NCBI GenBank assembly: GCA_022361035.1
Contig: JAKSBP010000265.1
Coordinates: 1 to 56,898, forward strand
Reading direction: 5' to 3'
DNA: 56,898 nt
Source of the DNA: Clostridia bacterium
GTDB taxonomy: Bacteria > Bacillota > Clostridia > Peptostreptococcales > Caminicellaceae
In this document: positions 1-9,596 of the stretch, in pieces
How positions within the stretch are numbered: the first letter of the stretch is position 1
Layout of the letters: each line of letters begins with the position of its first letter
Made by a program: the position numbers and the translations under genes
The notes under the pieces: generated by a model
What the model saw: only the letters and a program-made list of their open reading frames with translations
What the model was told of the DNA's origin: nothing
Databases searched by the model: none

Positions 1-457
1 CATAGGATAGAACCTCCAAAATATTTTGTATTTCTTTCTTTACTCCTTCACTTATCTCTAAAAATTTCCCTTTAAGTGTATTACTCAATTCACAGCTAAA
101 TTCAATACACTCGATTTCAATACAAATGCAGTATCCTGTGACTTTTGTCCTTTGAATATTAAGAAGCTGTAATAAGTTCATCTCATGTTGGGAATATCCC
201 TTTTTATGTTGATGACTTAATTCCGATATGGGAAAAACATTTATCTTACCCGGTTCTTCATTAAAATATGCTGCATCTATTATGATTAAATAGTCATTAT
301 CCTCAATCTGAGATATGCAGTGGTCAATGTCTGTTTCTCCAATGATAGCCTCAAAGCCCCTTTCTGATATCCAATTTTTAAGAAATTCAGTAACCTTTAT
401 ACCAATGGCATCATCCCCCATGACTCTATTACCTAAAGCTATTACTTTTTTCTTCAT
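1..457 (-). CDS. [NiFe]-hydrogenase maturation endopeptidase (partial, runs off the window)
   Basis: The frame opens with ATG one base after the large-subunit stop codon and stays open to base 1, giving about 152 residues without a stop. The N-terminus has the peptidase signature GNRVMGDDAIG (G9-G19). Asp16, Asp60 and His90 fall where the HybD/HycI family places its nickel-probing residues. The enzyme clips the C-terminal tail of the hydrogenase large subunit after nickel insertion. Its substrate is almost certainly the adjacent upstream gene, whose precursor still carries such a tail. The C-terminus is missing because the window ends, not because the gene is broken. Confidence 0.88.
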   Translation of the reverse strand, partial: MKKKVIALGNRVMGDDAIGIKVTEFLKNWISERGFEAIIGETDIDHCISQIEDNDYLIIIDAAYFNEEPGKINVFPISELSHQHKKGYSQHEMNLLQLLNIQRTKVTGYCICIEIECIEFSCELSNTLKGKFLEISEGVKKEIQNILEVLSY

Positions 458-458
458 G

Positions 459-1865
459 TCAAACAATCCTTATTTTCAAAGTATTATATTCCCCAATTAC
501 ATGGGTTGCACAGGATACACAGGGGTCGAAGGAACGAACCGTCCTACCTATCTCAAGGGGATTATTTATATCTTCAATTTTTGTTGCTATAAGTGCCTGT
601 TCTATAGTTCCCCTATTTCCCATTGAATCCTTCGGCGATAAATTCCAAGCGGTAGGAGTTATTATGGTATAATGGAAGATTTCTTGTTCATCTATTGAAA
701 GCCAATGGCCTAGAGAGCCCCTAGTCGTATCTATTAACCCCTTCCCCTTAGCTTCTTTAGGTACTACATATTGATCTTGGTTTGCAGGCTCTAGCCTTAT
801 TCCTTCTAATAAAGATGTCATTATTTCAATTATTTTTTTTGTTTCTAATACCCTTGCTATTGTTCTGTCCATAGTAGAAATTCCACGGTTGTAATTTCCA
901 CTCAACCACAACCTAGCTAAAGGTCCTACCTCCATTGGCAGCTCTTTATACCTTGGAGCCTTTATCCAAGAATAGGCGTCCTTCTTAAATCGGTCTGCTT
1001 CAGGTTCTTCATCTAATGGTTTCAAAGACTCTAGATCGGATTTATACCACGCATATTCAATATTCTCAGTTACTCTTTGGGGGTCAAACTCTTTAATCTT
1101 TCCATCTATCATCACCTTTGGTGAAACATAAAATCTTTGAGGCTGCAAATAGATGTCAAAGCACCCATAACTCATTAGATTTCCATATCCTTTTCCATAG
1201 TTAAAGCATTCTGGATAATAGTGCGCTATTGTATAGATGTCCTCTAGCATGGCATTCTCAACAAAATCTCTTATCTGGGCTAAAAGATATTTTACCTTAA
1301 GGTATTTTGAAATATCCATATTTACTGTTGTGCCACCAACAAAGATTCCATGGGTGTGGGGTACTTTCCCCCCTAATTCTGCCAACATTTCATGGGCCAT
1401 ACGACTATATTTGAAGGAGGTTAAATAATTACTTGCAATTCGTTTATTTATAGCCTCAGGTAATCTGAAGTCATTATGTTCTACAGAATATACAGGATTT
1501 ATATCAGGGCCCTTTACATAATCGGGCATTGTGTATTGATAGGTATGTCTTAAATGATTTTGTATAAACTCACAACCGTGCATAAAATCCCTAATCATTT
1601 TATTATTTTCATCGGGTACTACATTAAAGGCCTCTTCTAGGGCTAGTGTCGATCCCATACTATGGGCTGTTGAACAGATTCCACAAATTCGTTCTGTAAA
1701 ATAAATAGCATCTAAGGGCGGTCTTCCTCTTAGCATCTTTTCAAATCCTCTAAATAGCATTCCACTACTATTGGCATCAACAATTCTTCCGTTTTTTATC
1801 TCAACTTCTATCTCTAAAAATCCGCTTATTCGTGTTACTGGATTAATGATTACTTTTTTAGACAT
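459..1865 (-). CDS. [NiFe]-hydrogenase large (catalytic) subunit precursor
   Basis: The 468-residue protein has both nickel-binding motifs: RICGIC near the N-terminus (Cys61, Cys64) and DPCVSCATH at the C-terminus (Cys449, Cys452, His455). Thirteen residues follow His455, the tail normally removed by a maturation endopeptidase, and such a peptidase is encoded directly downstream. An AAGGAG site precedes the ATG. The gene lies between the small subunit and the endopeptidase, so transcription as one operon is likely. Overall it resembles uptake or bidirectional group 1/2 enzymes rather than Ech or formate-hydrogenlyase types. The exact subgroup cannot be fixed by eye. Confidence 0.95.
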   Translation of the reverse strand: MSKKVIINPVTRISGFLEIEVEIKNGRIVDANSSGMLFRGFEKMLRGRPPLDAIYFTERICGICSTAHSMGSTLALEEAFNVVPDENNKMIRDFMHGCEFIQNHLRHTYQYTMPDYVKGPDINPVYSVEHNDFRLPEAINKRIASNYLTSFKYSRMAHEMLAELGGKVPHTHGIFVGGTTVNMDISKYLKVKYLLAQIRDFVENAMLEDIYTIAHYYPECFNYGKGYGNLMSYGCFDIYLQPQRFYVSPKVMIDGKIKEFDPQRVTENIEYAWYKSDLESLKPLDEEPEADRFKKDAYSWIKAPRYKELPMEVGPLARLWLSGNYNRGISTMDRTIARVLETKKIIEIMTSLLEGIRLEPANQDQYVVPKEAKGKGLIDTTRGSLGHWLSIDEQEIFHYTIITPTAWNLSPKDSMGNRGTIEQALIATKIEDINNPLEIGRTVRSFDPCVSCATHVIGEYNTLKIRIV

Positions 1866-1972
1866 GGGCTTCGCTCCTTAAAATACAAGGATGTCTAATG
1901 ACATCTCAGGCCGATTCTCTTAAGTCTCTATTTAAAAATATTTATCCCCTAATTACCTCCATGGGAACACAG

Positions 1973-2785
1973 CTAATATCTTACGAAGGGCTCCATACCA
2001 TCTGGAAATCCTCTTTGGGTACATCCAATACAAGGGGTATTAACACCTATAGGCCAATTATCTGTATCATTCCATCGGATAATGGGACAATCGGCCTTTG
2101 TTATTGGACCTCTACACCCAAGTCTAAACATACACTCCTTCTCCCCTAGCTTAGATGCAAAAACCCTCTCATCAAAATATGACCGCCTTGTACAATTATC
2201 ATGAATAGTAATACCATAAAATATTATTGGTCTACCCTCTTCGTCTAGTTCAGGTATTCCAAAGGCTATTAAGTGACCAATAGTCCCTATTACCCAATCG
2301 GGATGACCGGGACACCCGGGCAATAGAATAGTCTTTTTATTTAAATGTTCATTAACACTTATACATTGACTTGGATTAGGTGCTGCTGCTGAAATTCCTC
2401 CATAGGATGCACAAGTTCCCATAGAAATAACATATTTAGCTTTTTCTCCAGCCTTCAAAGCTGCTTCCATTCCCGTTATAAGTCTATCCTTATACCTTGC
2501 TATTACATTATAAAGGCCTTCGTCCTTAATAGAAATCGCTCCTTCAATTACAAGAATAAACTCTTTGTCCAATGTATTTAAAAATTTTTCATAGGCCGCT
2601 TCACCTTCTGCTGCCATTAAACTATTATTATATGTAAGGTCTACCATTTCCCTTAAAAAATATACTATATCAGGGTCATCCGCATCCATCAGAGATATAA
2701 TATTCCCTGAGCAGCCACATGTTTCTAGCCATATTAAAGGGATTTTTTCTTTATTATTTCTTGTTTCCAAGGCTAAATTCACCAT
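1973..2785 (-). CDS. [NiFe]-hydrogenase small (iron-sulfur) subunit, no Tat signal
   Basis: The 270-residue protein carries the expected iron-sulfur ligands: an N-terminal CGCSGN (Cys23, Cys25), then GTCASYGG and GCPGHPDW for the proximal cluster, and HDNC, CMFRLGC, CPIIRWN and CIGC for the distal and medial clusters. It passes electrons between the active site and a redox partner. There is no twin-arginine signal peptide and no C-terminal membrane anchor, so the enzyme is probably cytoplasmic. The first motif is Cys-Gly-Cys rather than the common CxxC. No clear ribosome site precedes the ATG, which is unusual among its neighbours. Confidence 0.93.
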   Translation of the reverse strand: MVNLALETRNNKEKIPLIWLETCGCSGNIISLMDADDPDIVYFLREMVDLTYNNSLMAAEGEAAYEKFLNTLDKEFILVIEGAISIKDEGLYNVIARYKDRLITGMEAALKAGEKAKYVISMGTCASYGGISAAAPNPSQCISVNEHLNKKTILLPGCPGHPDWVIGTIGHLIAFGIPELDEEGRPIIFYGITIHDNCTRRSYFDERVFASKLGEKECMFRLGCRGPITKADCPIIRWNDTDNWPIGVNTPCIGCTQRGFPDGMEPFVRY

Positions 2786-2829
2786 ATTTTTAGCTATACA
2801 ATTTTTTGAATATATTATTGGACAATCCC

Positions 2830-3285
2830 TTAGTCTATTAATTTCCCCACTATCTCTAATCCCTTTAATATTTCTTCACCTCCTTCAATTCCATGGCATT
2901 CCTCAAATTCTTTAGTTAAATCTCTCCCCGCTATTAGACCAAAGTGAGTACCTCCTCCCCATTGGGGATTAAATGTAACGTCGTACACTATTTTGTTTAT
3001 AGCTATATATGCAGGTCTACCATTTGCACCATCATATTCCTTAAGTTCATCTCTGGTAAATTCTCTTAAATCATTATCCCTATGTAATGCCTTTTTATAA
3101 TTTTCCCTCAAATTTATGTTAATCTTCATTGTTAAATCCCATAATTGCTTTAATTCCCTCTCAATCATATGCAAAACATAAATTTTCTGTGGAAAATAAA
3201 ATGACCTATAGAAAATATTCCAATAAAATCGAATATTTCTATAATGTCCCTCAGCTGTTTTTTGCAATTTATCAATACTTTCCAT
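2830..3285 (-). CDS. Cytochrome b5-like heme-binding domain protein of the hydrogenase operon
   Basis: The last ~80 residues match the short prokaryotic cytochrome b5-like heme/steroid-binding domain: FTRDELKEYDG, then YIAINKIVYDVT, a His in GGTHFG, AGRDLTKEFEECHG, and a C-terminal IVGKLI strand. The two His residues are candidate axial heme ligands. The N-terminal ~65 residues are helical and charged with no clear membrane segment. The gene is first in the hydrogenase operon, 44 bases before the small subunit, so it may accept or donate electrons in place of the usual cytochrome b subunit. That role is inference. I chose the ATG at 3285 for the AGG site before it; an in-frame ATG at 3303 is possible. 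Confidence 0.75.
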   Translation of the reverse strand: MESIDKLQKTAEGHYRNIRFYWNIFYRSFYFPQKIYVLHMIERELKQLWDLTMKININLRENYKKALHRDNDLREFTRDELKEYDGANGRPAYIAINKIVYDVTFNPQWGGGTHFGLIAGRDLTKEFEECHGIEGGEEILKGLEIVGKLID

Positions 3286-3303
3286 TATACGGCCTACTTT
3301 CAT

Positions 3304-3673
3304 TAATATGGGTTTTGCTATATATCTAAAATCCCTTACCCTTCATACATCCTTCCAGACTATATTCTCTCTTTATACTTAGCTTGCTGTAAAGATTCTA
3401 AAATTAGCTAGTAAGTCTTTACAATATATTAAATATCAATGATTTCTATGCATAAATTTTTGAAAAACATAGTATTTTTAAAAATCGAATTGGTAAAATA
3501 ATATTCTAATAGTGAAACAACACTAAAACTTAAGATAAACAAATTACTAAAAATAGCTACAAACTATCTATTACCTATTTCTTATATGCTGAATTTTAAT
3601 TCTTTTTATCCCGTATTCCAATTTTTTATATATTCAAATATTTTGCTTATTTTAGAATTTTAAAAATTCTTTG
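3304..3673. other. Intergenic region with no gene seen
   Basis: This very AT-rich stretch lies between the divergent hydrogenase and isoleucine operons. I see no coding frame with a ribosome site and no strong hairpin. The hydrogenase promoter should lie here on the minus strand, but no consensus boxes stand out. Confidence 0.6.
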
Positions 3674-3702
3674 TTGACAATAGAAAGAACCCTTGTTATA
3701 AT
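3674..3702 (+). promoter_or_regulatory. Sigma-A-type promoter for the cimA-leuCDB operon
   Basis: A perfect TTGACA (3674-3679) and a perfect TATAAT (3697-3702) are 17 bases apart. The T-box leader begins about 30 bases downstream. Confidence 0.9.
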
Positions 3703-3732
3703 TTGAATAATTATAATATGAATCTTATATAT

Positions 3733-4000
3733 AAACGCTATGACGGAGACAGGTATTCTATAAAAGTAGTCCTAGAGAGTCGGTGGTTGCTGAAAACCGA
3801 TACTACTTGTAAAATACATATCACTCCTGAGCCGTATCCTTGAAGAGTGCAGTAAAGGATAACGTCTAGCCCCGTTAAAGGCTTAGGTTTGTCAGAACTG
3901 AAAAGATGGTATTTGCAGCTTTGGATACAATTAAGGTGGTACCGCGGGGAATTATAACCCCGTCCTTAAATTAATATAATTTAAGGACGGGGTTTTTTAT
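3733..4000 (+). promoter_or_regulatory. T-box leader with terminator, isoleucine specifier (ATC)
   Basis: The T-box motif AAGGTGGTACCGCG is at 3933-3946, with the UGGN bulge at 3937-3940 reading TGGT, which fits a tRNA ending in ACCA. Stem I features are present: the AGAGAGTCGGTGGTTGCTG block around 3773-3793 and the closing ACTCCTGAGC. The GGAG near 3744 pairs with CTCC near 3823, and GTAT with ATAC above it, leaving ATATCA on the 3' side of the specifier loop. The triplet before the last A is ATC (3820-3822), an isoleucine codon. The terminator hairpin ends in GGACGGGGTTTTTT at about 3984-3998. Uncharged tRNA-Ile should allow readthrough into cimA. Confidence 0.93.
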
Positions 4001-4025
4001 ATACATAAAAAAGGAGGTTTTAACT

Positions 4026-5588
4026 TTGAGTAATAAAATAAAGATATTTGATTCTACCCTTAGAGACGGTGCCCAGGGAGAAGGAATCTCATTCTCTGTT
4101 AACGATAAATTAAAGATTGTTGCTGCCCTCGATAATTTAGGTATCACCTATATTGAAGCTGGAAATCCTGGATCTAATGTAAAGGATTTAGAATTCTTTA
4201 AAAAAGTAAAGGCAATAAAATTAAAAAATTCTAAGATTGTGGCCTTTGGCAGCACGAGAAGAAAAAATATTTCCGCCAGGGAAGATCCCAACTTAGATTC
4301 ATTAATTGATGCCAATACTCCTGCTATAGCCATTTTCGGAAAGTCTTGGGATTTTCATGTATCAAACATTATTAAAACTAGTCTAGAGGAAAATCTAAGA
4401 ATGATTTATGATACTATCCTCTACCTAAAGGAAAAGGGCAAGGAAGTAATATTTGATGCAGAGCATTTCTTCGATGGTTACAGGGCAAATTCAGAATATG
4501 CCTTAAATGCATTAAAGGCTGCTGTAGATGGTGGAGCTGATGCTATTGTCCTATGTGACACTAACGGAGGCACATTCCCCAATGAAGTATACGAAATAAC
4601 AAAGAAAGTTTCCAGCATCTTCAATATAGAGATAGGAATTCACTGTCACAATGACTGTGGAATGGCAGTAGCTAACTCAATTATGGCCGTAAATGCAGGT
4701 GCTACCCATATACAGGGAACCTATATTGGATTTGGAGAAAGATGTGGCAATGCAAATCTTTCCTCAATAATCCCCAACCTCCAATTAAAAATGAATCTTA
4801 ATTGTATACCAAAAGAACAAATAGAGAACCTCACATCATCAGCAAGGTATATTGCAGAGATAAGTAATCTTAAGCTATCCCATGGTATGCCCTACGTGGG
4901 AAGGGGTGCATTTGCCCATAAGGGTGGAATGCATATAGATGGAGTTTCAAAGGCTTCAAGTTCCTTTGAACACATTTCCCCAGAGGTCGTCGGTAATAAA
5001 AGAAGATTTTTAATGTCAGAGGTTTCAGGGAAAAGTACTTTACTTCCCCTTATAAAAAAGGTGGATAGGACAATATCAAAAAACTCTCCCCAGGCCCAAA
5101 GGATTATAGATAAGTTAAAAGAATTGGAGCACATGGGCTATCAATACGAGAGTGCCGAAGCTTCCTTTGAGCTAGTGATACGAAGGTTTCTTGGCAAGTA
5201 TATTTCCCCCTTTAAAATAGATTACTTTAAAACTATCGGTGAGCATTCTACTATCAGCCATGACTTTACTGCTTCTAGCATTATTAAAGTCATAGTGGGA
5301 GATAGGGAGGAAATCACAGCAGAACAGGGGAACGGTCCAGTAAATGCACTAAATAAATCCTTGAAAAAGGCCCTAGAAATATTTTACCCACAACTAAAGG
5401 AAGTTCATTTAACTGACTATAAGGTTAGGGTTTTAGATGCTGAAAATGCAACTTCAGCTAAGGTGAGAGTTTTAATAGAGTCTACAGACGGCCAGGATTC
5501 TTGGACTACCGTAGGTGTTTCAACAGATATTATTGAAGCAAGTCTAATAGCTCTAAGGGATTCTATTGAGTATAAGTTGATAGGATAA
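4026..5588 (+). CDS. cimA: (R)-citramalate synthase
   Basis: This 520-residue enzyme condenses pyruvate and acetyl-CoA to citramalate, the entry to threonine-independent isoleucine synthesis. STLRDGAQGEG (residues 10-20) holds the catalytic Arg13-Asp14. HCHND (206-210) supplies metal-binding His206 and His208. GxGERxGNA and the C-terminal regulatory domain (about 385-520) follow. The length and the AQGEGISFSVNDK variant fit the CimA subgroup better than LeuA. An isoleucine-type T-box upstream and leuCDB downstream, which can process both methylmalate and isopropylmalate intermediates, support this. The start is TTG, with AAGGAGG at 4011-4017. LeuA-like activity on 2-ketoisovalerate cannot be excluded by eye. 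Confidence 0.9.
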   Translation: MSNKIKIFDSTLRDGAQGEGISFSVNDKLKIVAALDNLGITYIEAGNPGSNVKDLEFFKKVKAIKLKNSKIVAFGSTRRKNISAREDPNLDSLIDANTPAIAIFGKSWDFHVSNIIKTSLEENLRMIYDTILYLKEKGKEVIFDAEHFFDGYRANSEYALNALKAAVDGGADAIVLCDTNGGTFPNEVYEITKKVSSIFNIEIGIHCHNDCGMAVANSIMAVNAGATHIQGTYIGFGERCGNANLSSIIPNLQLKMNLNCIPKEQIENLTSSARYIAEISNLKLSHGMPYVGRGAFAHKGGMHIDGVSKASSSFEHISPEVVGNKRRFLMSEVSGKSTLLPLIKKVDRTISKNSPQAQRIIDKLKELEHMGYQYESAEASFELVIRRFLGKYISPFKIDYFKTIGEHSTISHDFTASSIIKVIVGDREEITAEQGNGPVNALNKSLKKALEIFYPQLKEVHLTDYKVRVLDAENATSAKVRVLIESTDGQDSWTTVGVSTDIIEASLIALRDSIEYKLIG

Positions 5589-5670
5589 ATCCTTGACTCA
5601 ACTACTTAATCTCAACCTAATTGCTAACTTTTTAAATATATAGATTGAAGAAGAAAGGGAGGTCATTAAC

Positions 5671-6933
5671 ATGGCTATGACTATGACACAGAAAATTTTA
5701 GCAGACCATGCAGGGCTTAAAAGTGTAAGGGCCGGGCAGTTTATTGAAGCAAACCTAGATTTAGTTTTAGGTAATGATATCACCACACCTGTTGCAATCA
5801 ACGAGTTTAATAAGATGAACTTAGATAAGGTCTTTGATAAGAACAAGATTGCCATTGTACCCGACCACTTTACTCCAAGCAAGGATATAAAAACGGCACA
5901 GCAGTGTAAGCGTATCAGAGAATTTGCCTATGATATGGAAATTAAAAACTACTTTGAAATTGGCGAAATGGGTATTGAACATGCATTAATTCCTGAAAAG
6001 GGATTGGTTGTCCCTGGAGATGTTGTAATTGGTGCCGACTCCCATACCTGTACCTATGGTGCACTAGGGGCCTTTTCAACTGGAATCGGTAGTACCGACA
6101 TGGCAGCAGGCATGGCAACAGGCAAGTGTTGGTTCAAGGTTCCAGGGGCATTGAAATTTGTTTTAAAGGGCAAACTAAATAAATGGGTTAGCGGAAAGGA
6201 TGTCATTCTCCATATCATCGGTATGATAGGGGTTGATGGTGCCCTTTATAAATCAATGGAATTTGTAGGAGAAGGACTAAAAAACCTATCAATAGACGAT
6301 AGATTTACTATTGCCAATATGGCCATAGAAGCTGGGGCTAAAAATGGGATATTTTTAGTGGATGATATTACTTTAGAATATGTAAAAGAACATTCCCATA
6401 GGGAATATAAGGTATATGCCCCCGATGAGGATGCTCAGTACGATGAAGTTTATGAAATCGACCTAGCTACTATCCGGCCTACTGTTTCCTTCCCCCATCT
6501 ACCGGATAATACTCGAACAATTGATGAAGCTAAGGGTGTTAAAATCCACCAAGTTGTAATTGGTTCCTGTACCAATGGTCGAATCAGTGACCTTAGGGCC
6601 GCAGCAAAAATACTAGAGGGCAAAAAAGTAGCTAAAGGAATCCGAACCATTGTATTTCCTGCAACTCAAAAAATATATTTAGATGCCCTTAAAGAGGGTT
6701 TAATTGAAATCTTTATAAAGGCTGGAGCTGTAGTTAGTACACCTACATGTGGTCCCTGTCTTGGAGGCCATATGGGAATCCTTGCCGAAGGTGAAAGGGC
6801 TGTTGCTACCACGAATCGTAACTTCGTTGGAAGGATGGGTCATCCCGAATCAGAGGTATATTTAGCCAGTCCCCAGGTGGCAGCAGCATCGGCTTTAACA
6901 GGTGAAATTTCAAATCCAGAGGAATTAGAGTAG
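5671..6933 (+). CDS. leuC: 3-isopropylmalate/citramalate dehydratase large subunit
   Basis: The 420-residue length and motifs match the short archaeal/clostridial-type LeuC (aconitase family). The [4Fe-4S] ligands are Cys300 in GSCTNG and Cys360 and Cys363 in TCGPC. The substrate motif [15 protein letters not shown] is near residue 118. With LeuD it isomerises isopropylmalate, and in this family citramalate, by dehydration and rehydration. An AAAGGGAGG site precedes the ATG. It is second in the cimA-leuCDB operon, 82 bases after cimA and 10 bases before leuD. Confidence 0.95.
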   Translation: MAMTMTQKILADHAGLKSVRAGQFIEANLDLVLGNDITTPVAINEFNKMNLDKVFDKNKIAIVPDHFTPSKDIKTAQQCKRIREFAYDMEIKNYFEIGEMGIEHALIPEKGLVVPGDVVIGADSHTCTYGALGAFSTGIGSTDMAAGMATGKCWFKVPGALKFVLKGKLNKWVSGKDVILHIIGMIGVDGALYKSMEFVGEGLKNLSIDDRFTIANMAIEAGAKNGIFLVDDITLEYVKEHSHREYKVYAPDEDAQYDEVYEIDLATIRPTVSFPHLPDNTRTIDEAKGVKIHQVVIGSCTNGRISDLRAAAKILEGKKVAKGIRTIVFPATQKIYLDALKEGLIEIFIKAGAVVSTPTCGPCLGGHMGILAEGERAVATTNRNFVGRMGHPESEVYLASPQVAAASALTGEISNPEELE

Positions 6934-6943
6934 GAGGTTTAAT

Positions 6944-7435
6944 ATGAAGATAAAGGGTACAGTTTTTAAATATGGAGACAATGTAGATACGGATGTTATT
7001 ATCCCAGCAAGATATTTAAATACATCGGAGCCAAAGGAGTTAGCGAAGCACTGTATGGAAGATATCGATGAGACCTTTGCTTCCAAGGTAAAGAAGGGTG
7101 ATATAATCGTAGCCAATAGGAATTTCGGATGTGGTTCTTCAAGGGAGCATGCCCCTATTGCCATTAAAGCCTCGGGAGTATCTTGCGTTATAGCATCTAC
7201 CTTTGCTAGAATTTTTTATAGAAACTCATTTAACATAGGTCTTCCAATCCTAGAATGTGAGGAAGCTGCCAATGATATTGACGGTGGTGATGAAGTAGCG
7301 GTTAATTTCAGCACCGGTGAAATATTTAATTTAACTAAGAATAAAACCTACAGAGCTGAGCCTCTACCTGACTTTATGCAGGAAATTATAAGCAAAGACG
7401 GCTTAATCAACTATATTTCAAGTAAACAAACTTAA
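6944..7435 (+). CDS. leuD: 3-isopropylmalate/citramalate dehydratase small subunit
   Basis: The 163-residue swivel-domain protein has [14 protein letters not shown], the substrate loop [14 protein letters not shown] and [13 protein letters not shown], all typical of the short LeuD type that pairs with 420-residue LeuC. A GGAGG lies 7 bases before its ATG, and only 10 bases separate it from leuC, so the two subunits are probably co-translated. Confidence 0.95.
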   Translation: MKIKGTVFKYGDNVDTDVIIPARYLNTSEPKELAKHCMEDIDETFASKVKKGDIIVANRNFGCGSSREHAPIAIKASGVSCVIASTFARIFYRNSFNIGLPILECEEAANDIDGGDEVAVNFSTGEIFNLTKNKTYRAEPLPDFMQEIISKDGLINYISSKQT

Positions 7436-7526
7436 ATATATAACAAATAGATAACAAAGTGGTAGCCTTGATATGTTTAACTATTCTTTACCCTATGGGC
7501 ACTATAATAATAGGAGGAATTTAAAT

Positions 7527-8597
7527 ATGAAATACAAAATAGCAGTTATACGTGGAGATGGAATTGGCCCAGAAATAATTGACCAAGCCCTTCTAATTCT
7601 GAATAAAATCGGTGATTTATTTGGCCATAGTTTTAATTTTACTGAAGTTTTGGCGGGGGGATGTGCCTATGATGTTAAAGGAACACCTCTACCCCAAGAA
7701 ACTATTGATATATGCAAAAACAGTGACGCAGTTTTACTAGGTGCCGTTGGAGGCCCTAAGTGGGATGAGCTTCCGGGAGATTTGAGGCCAGAAAAGGGTC
7801 TACTGCAAATCAGGAAGGAACTTGGGCTTTATGCAAATATTCGACCGGCGATTCTATATGACCCCCTAAAGGATGCGTGTCCATTAAAGTCAGAAATCAT
7901 TGACGGAGGATTTGATATCTGCGTAGTTAGGGAACTAACGGGAGGAATATATTTTGGAGAAAGGGGCCGCAAAAAGAGTGCTATGGGAGAGGCCGCATAT
8001 GATACTGAGCTCTACAGTACTGGGGAAATAGAAAGGATAGCTAGAAAGGCCTTTGAAATTGCAAGGCAAAGAAATAAACTGGTTACAAACATAGATAAAA
8101 TGAATGTCCTTGAAAGCTCTAGACTTTGGAGAGAGGTTGTAAATAGAATTGCCTTAGATTATCCCGATGTTACCTTAAATCACTTGCTCGTAGACAATGG
8201 AGCTATGCAATTAATTCGTGACCCTAAACAATTTGATGTAATTGTAACTACAAATATGTTCGGTGACATTCTATCGGATGAAGCCAGTATGCTTACTGGT
8301 TCAATAGGAATGCTGCCATCGGCAAGCCTAGGGGAAGGCAAGTTTGGATTGTATGAACCAATCCACGGCTCTGCCCCAGATATAGCAGGTCAAGATAAAT
8401 CAAATCCCCTTGCCACAATCCTATCTACAGCAATGATGCTTAGATTTTCATTTGGCCTTCAAGAGGAAGGAAAGGCTGTTGAAAGTGCTGTTGAAAAGGT
8501 ACTTGTGAAGGGTTATCGTACTGGAGATATCTATAGTAAGGGAATGAAATTAGTTGGAACTAGAGAAATGGGAAAACTAGTTCTTGAAAATTTATAA
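7527..8597 (+). CDS. leuB: 3-isopropylmalate dehydrogenase
   Basis: The 356-residue protein starts with [15 protein letters not shown] and has [11 protein letters not shown], the Arg-rich substrate helix [27 protein letters not shown], and the metal site [13 protein letters not shown] with GSAPDIAG. It oxidatively decarboxylates 3-isopropylmalate and, in this operon context, methylmalate to 2-oxobutyrate. An upstream in-frame start exists at 7473, but the TAGGAGG at 7511-7517 sits at proper distance from the ATG at 7527, so I use that one. It is the last gene before a terminator. Confidence 0.95.
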   Translation: MKYKIAVIRGDGIGPEIIDQALLILNKIGDLFGHSFNFTEVLAGGCAYDVKGTPLPQETIDICKNSDAVLLGAVGGPKWDELPGDLRPEKGLLQIRKELGLYANIRPAILYDPLKDACPLKSEIIDGGFDICVVRELTGGIYFGERGRKKSAMGEAAYDTELYSTGEIERIARKAFEIARQRNKLVTNIDKMNVLESSRLWREVVNRIALDYPDVTLNHLLVDNGAMQLIRDPKQFDVIVTTNMFGDILSDEASMLTGSIGMLPSASLGEGKFGLYEPIHGSAPDIAGQDKSNPLATILSTAMMLRFSFGLQEEGKAVESAVEKVLVKGYRTGDIYSKGMKLVGTREMGKLVLENL

Positions 8598-8608
8598 AGA
8601 TTTGAAAT

Positions 8609-8651
8609 AAAAGCCATGGGAATTTTCATTACATTTTCCCTATGGCTTTTA
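8609..8651 (+). terminator. Terminator after leuB
   Basis: AAAAGCCATGGGAA pairs with TTCCCTATGGCTTTT with one mismatch and ends in a T run. It lies between the convergent leuB and tetR-type genes and may serve both strands. Confidence 0.8.
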
Positions 8652-8687
8652 TTATCTACTTTTTCTATATGAAACTTTTTAATCTAA

Positions 8688-9278
8688 CTACCTCGCTAAA
8701 CCGTTTAAAAAGGTATCCAAAATCTCCTCAACATCTATATTTTTTTCATTATCGCTATTTCTCTCTATGTGATTTAACTCTATATTAAACTGATGAACAC
8801 CACCTATAAAGAACATTGCAGCCATATAGGCGTTTATTTCCTTAAATACCTTAGATTCTATTCCCTCTAAAATAATTTTTTCAGTTAAATCTATTTGTCT
8901 ACTTCTAAGGCCCATGTAAAGTAATTTAAGCTCTTCTCCTATCCCACTTTTAATTGCTTCAACATGAATTACATATCCAAGATTCCCATCGCATTTGTTA
9001 GGTTTCAAATGAAACCCAACAATATTTTGAAGCTTACTAATTGCATCAATATCTTCCTCAGCAATCCTTTGTATATCATCAATATATTGATCTACCATAC
9101 TTTTAACCATCTGATAGAATAAATCCTTCTTACTATCAAAGTATTCATAAATAGTACCCTTACCCACATTAGCTTCCTTAGCAATATCTTCAACCTTAGC
9201 CTTATAAAAACCATCTCGCTCAAATATTTTTAAGGCCGAATTGAGAATTGCTTCTCTTTTGCTTCTTCGATTTTCCAC
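8688..9278 (-). CDS. TetR-family transcriptional regulator
   Basis: An N-terminal helix-turn-helix reads REAILNSALKIFERDGFYKAKVEDIAKEANVGKGTIYEYFDSKKDLF over about 48 residues, classical for TetR/AcrR. The C-terminal ligand domain is helical and not assignable. Longer in-frame starts exist at 9317 and 9284, but their ribosome sites overlap or abut the ATG. The GTG at 9278 has GGAGG at a 7-base distance, so I prefer it. It is encoded next to the RND pump operon and probably represses it. A palindrome lies 47 bases upstream of its start. Confidence 0.9.
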   Translation of the reverse strand: MENRRSKREAILNSALKIFERDGFYKAKVEDIAKEANVGKGTIYEYFDSKKDLFYQMVKSMVDQYIDDIQRIAEEDIDAISKLQNIVGFHLKPNKCDGNLGYVIHVEAIKSGIGEELKLLYMGLRSRQIDLTEKIILEGIESKVFKEINAYMAAMFFIGGVHQFNIELNHIERNSDNEKNIDVEEILDTFLNGLAR

Positions 9279-9324
9279 TTCCATACCTCCGCAGATGCCT
9301 TTACCAAAGCTGTACATCCCCTTA

Positions 9325-9355
9325 ATTATCTTGTTGACAAAATTAACAAGATAAT
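9325..9355. promoter_or_regulatory. Inverted repeat upstream of the TetR gene, candidate operator
   Basis: ATTATCTTGTT and AACAAGATAAT are perfect 11-base arms around a 9-base spacer. The position suggests autoregulation. The sequence differs from the palindrome at the pump promoter, so the same protein need not bind both. Confidence 0.55.
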
Positions 9356-9596
9356 AGACTTTTGAGAAATCCGAAGTTCAAGATGCACTGAAATAGAGAG
9401 GCAACAGCGAAAAACTTCGGCTTTGTCAACAGCCTCAGCCATAGGCTTTTAACTTATTTTTTATGAAGATATTCCCCTTCAAACCCTAGTAAATTTAAGA
9501 AAAACTGATGAAATCCTTTATATTTTTTCTTTAAAAACACTAGATTATAAAAGGGAATATCTATAGGAATAATGAATATTAACACCTAAAATAAAG

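Noticed and set aside
3957..4000. CCCCGTCCTT in the T-box terminator looks like a REP end.
   Set aside because: It forms a perfect terminator stem with AAGGACGGGG and lacks the TGTCAACAA part, so the resemblance is chance.
4026..5588. Annotation as leuA because leuCDB follows.
   Set aside because: Length, N-terminal motif and the isoleucine specifier all favour citramalate synthase.
9408..9452. TCAACAGCCTC near a partial hairpin, also at 39778.
   Set aside because: Only two short matches; too little to call a repeat family.
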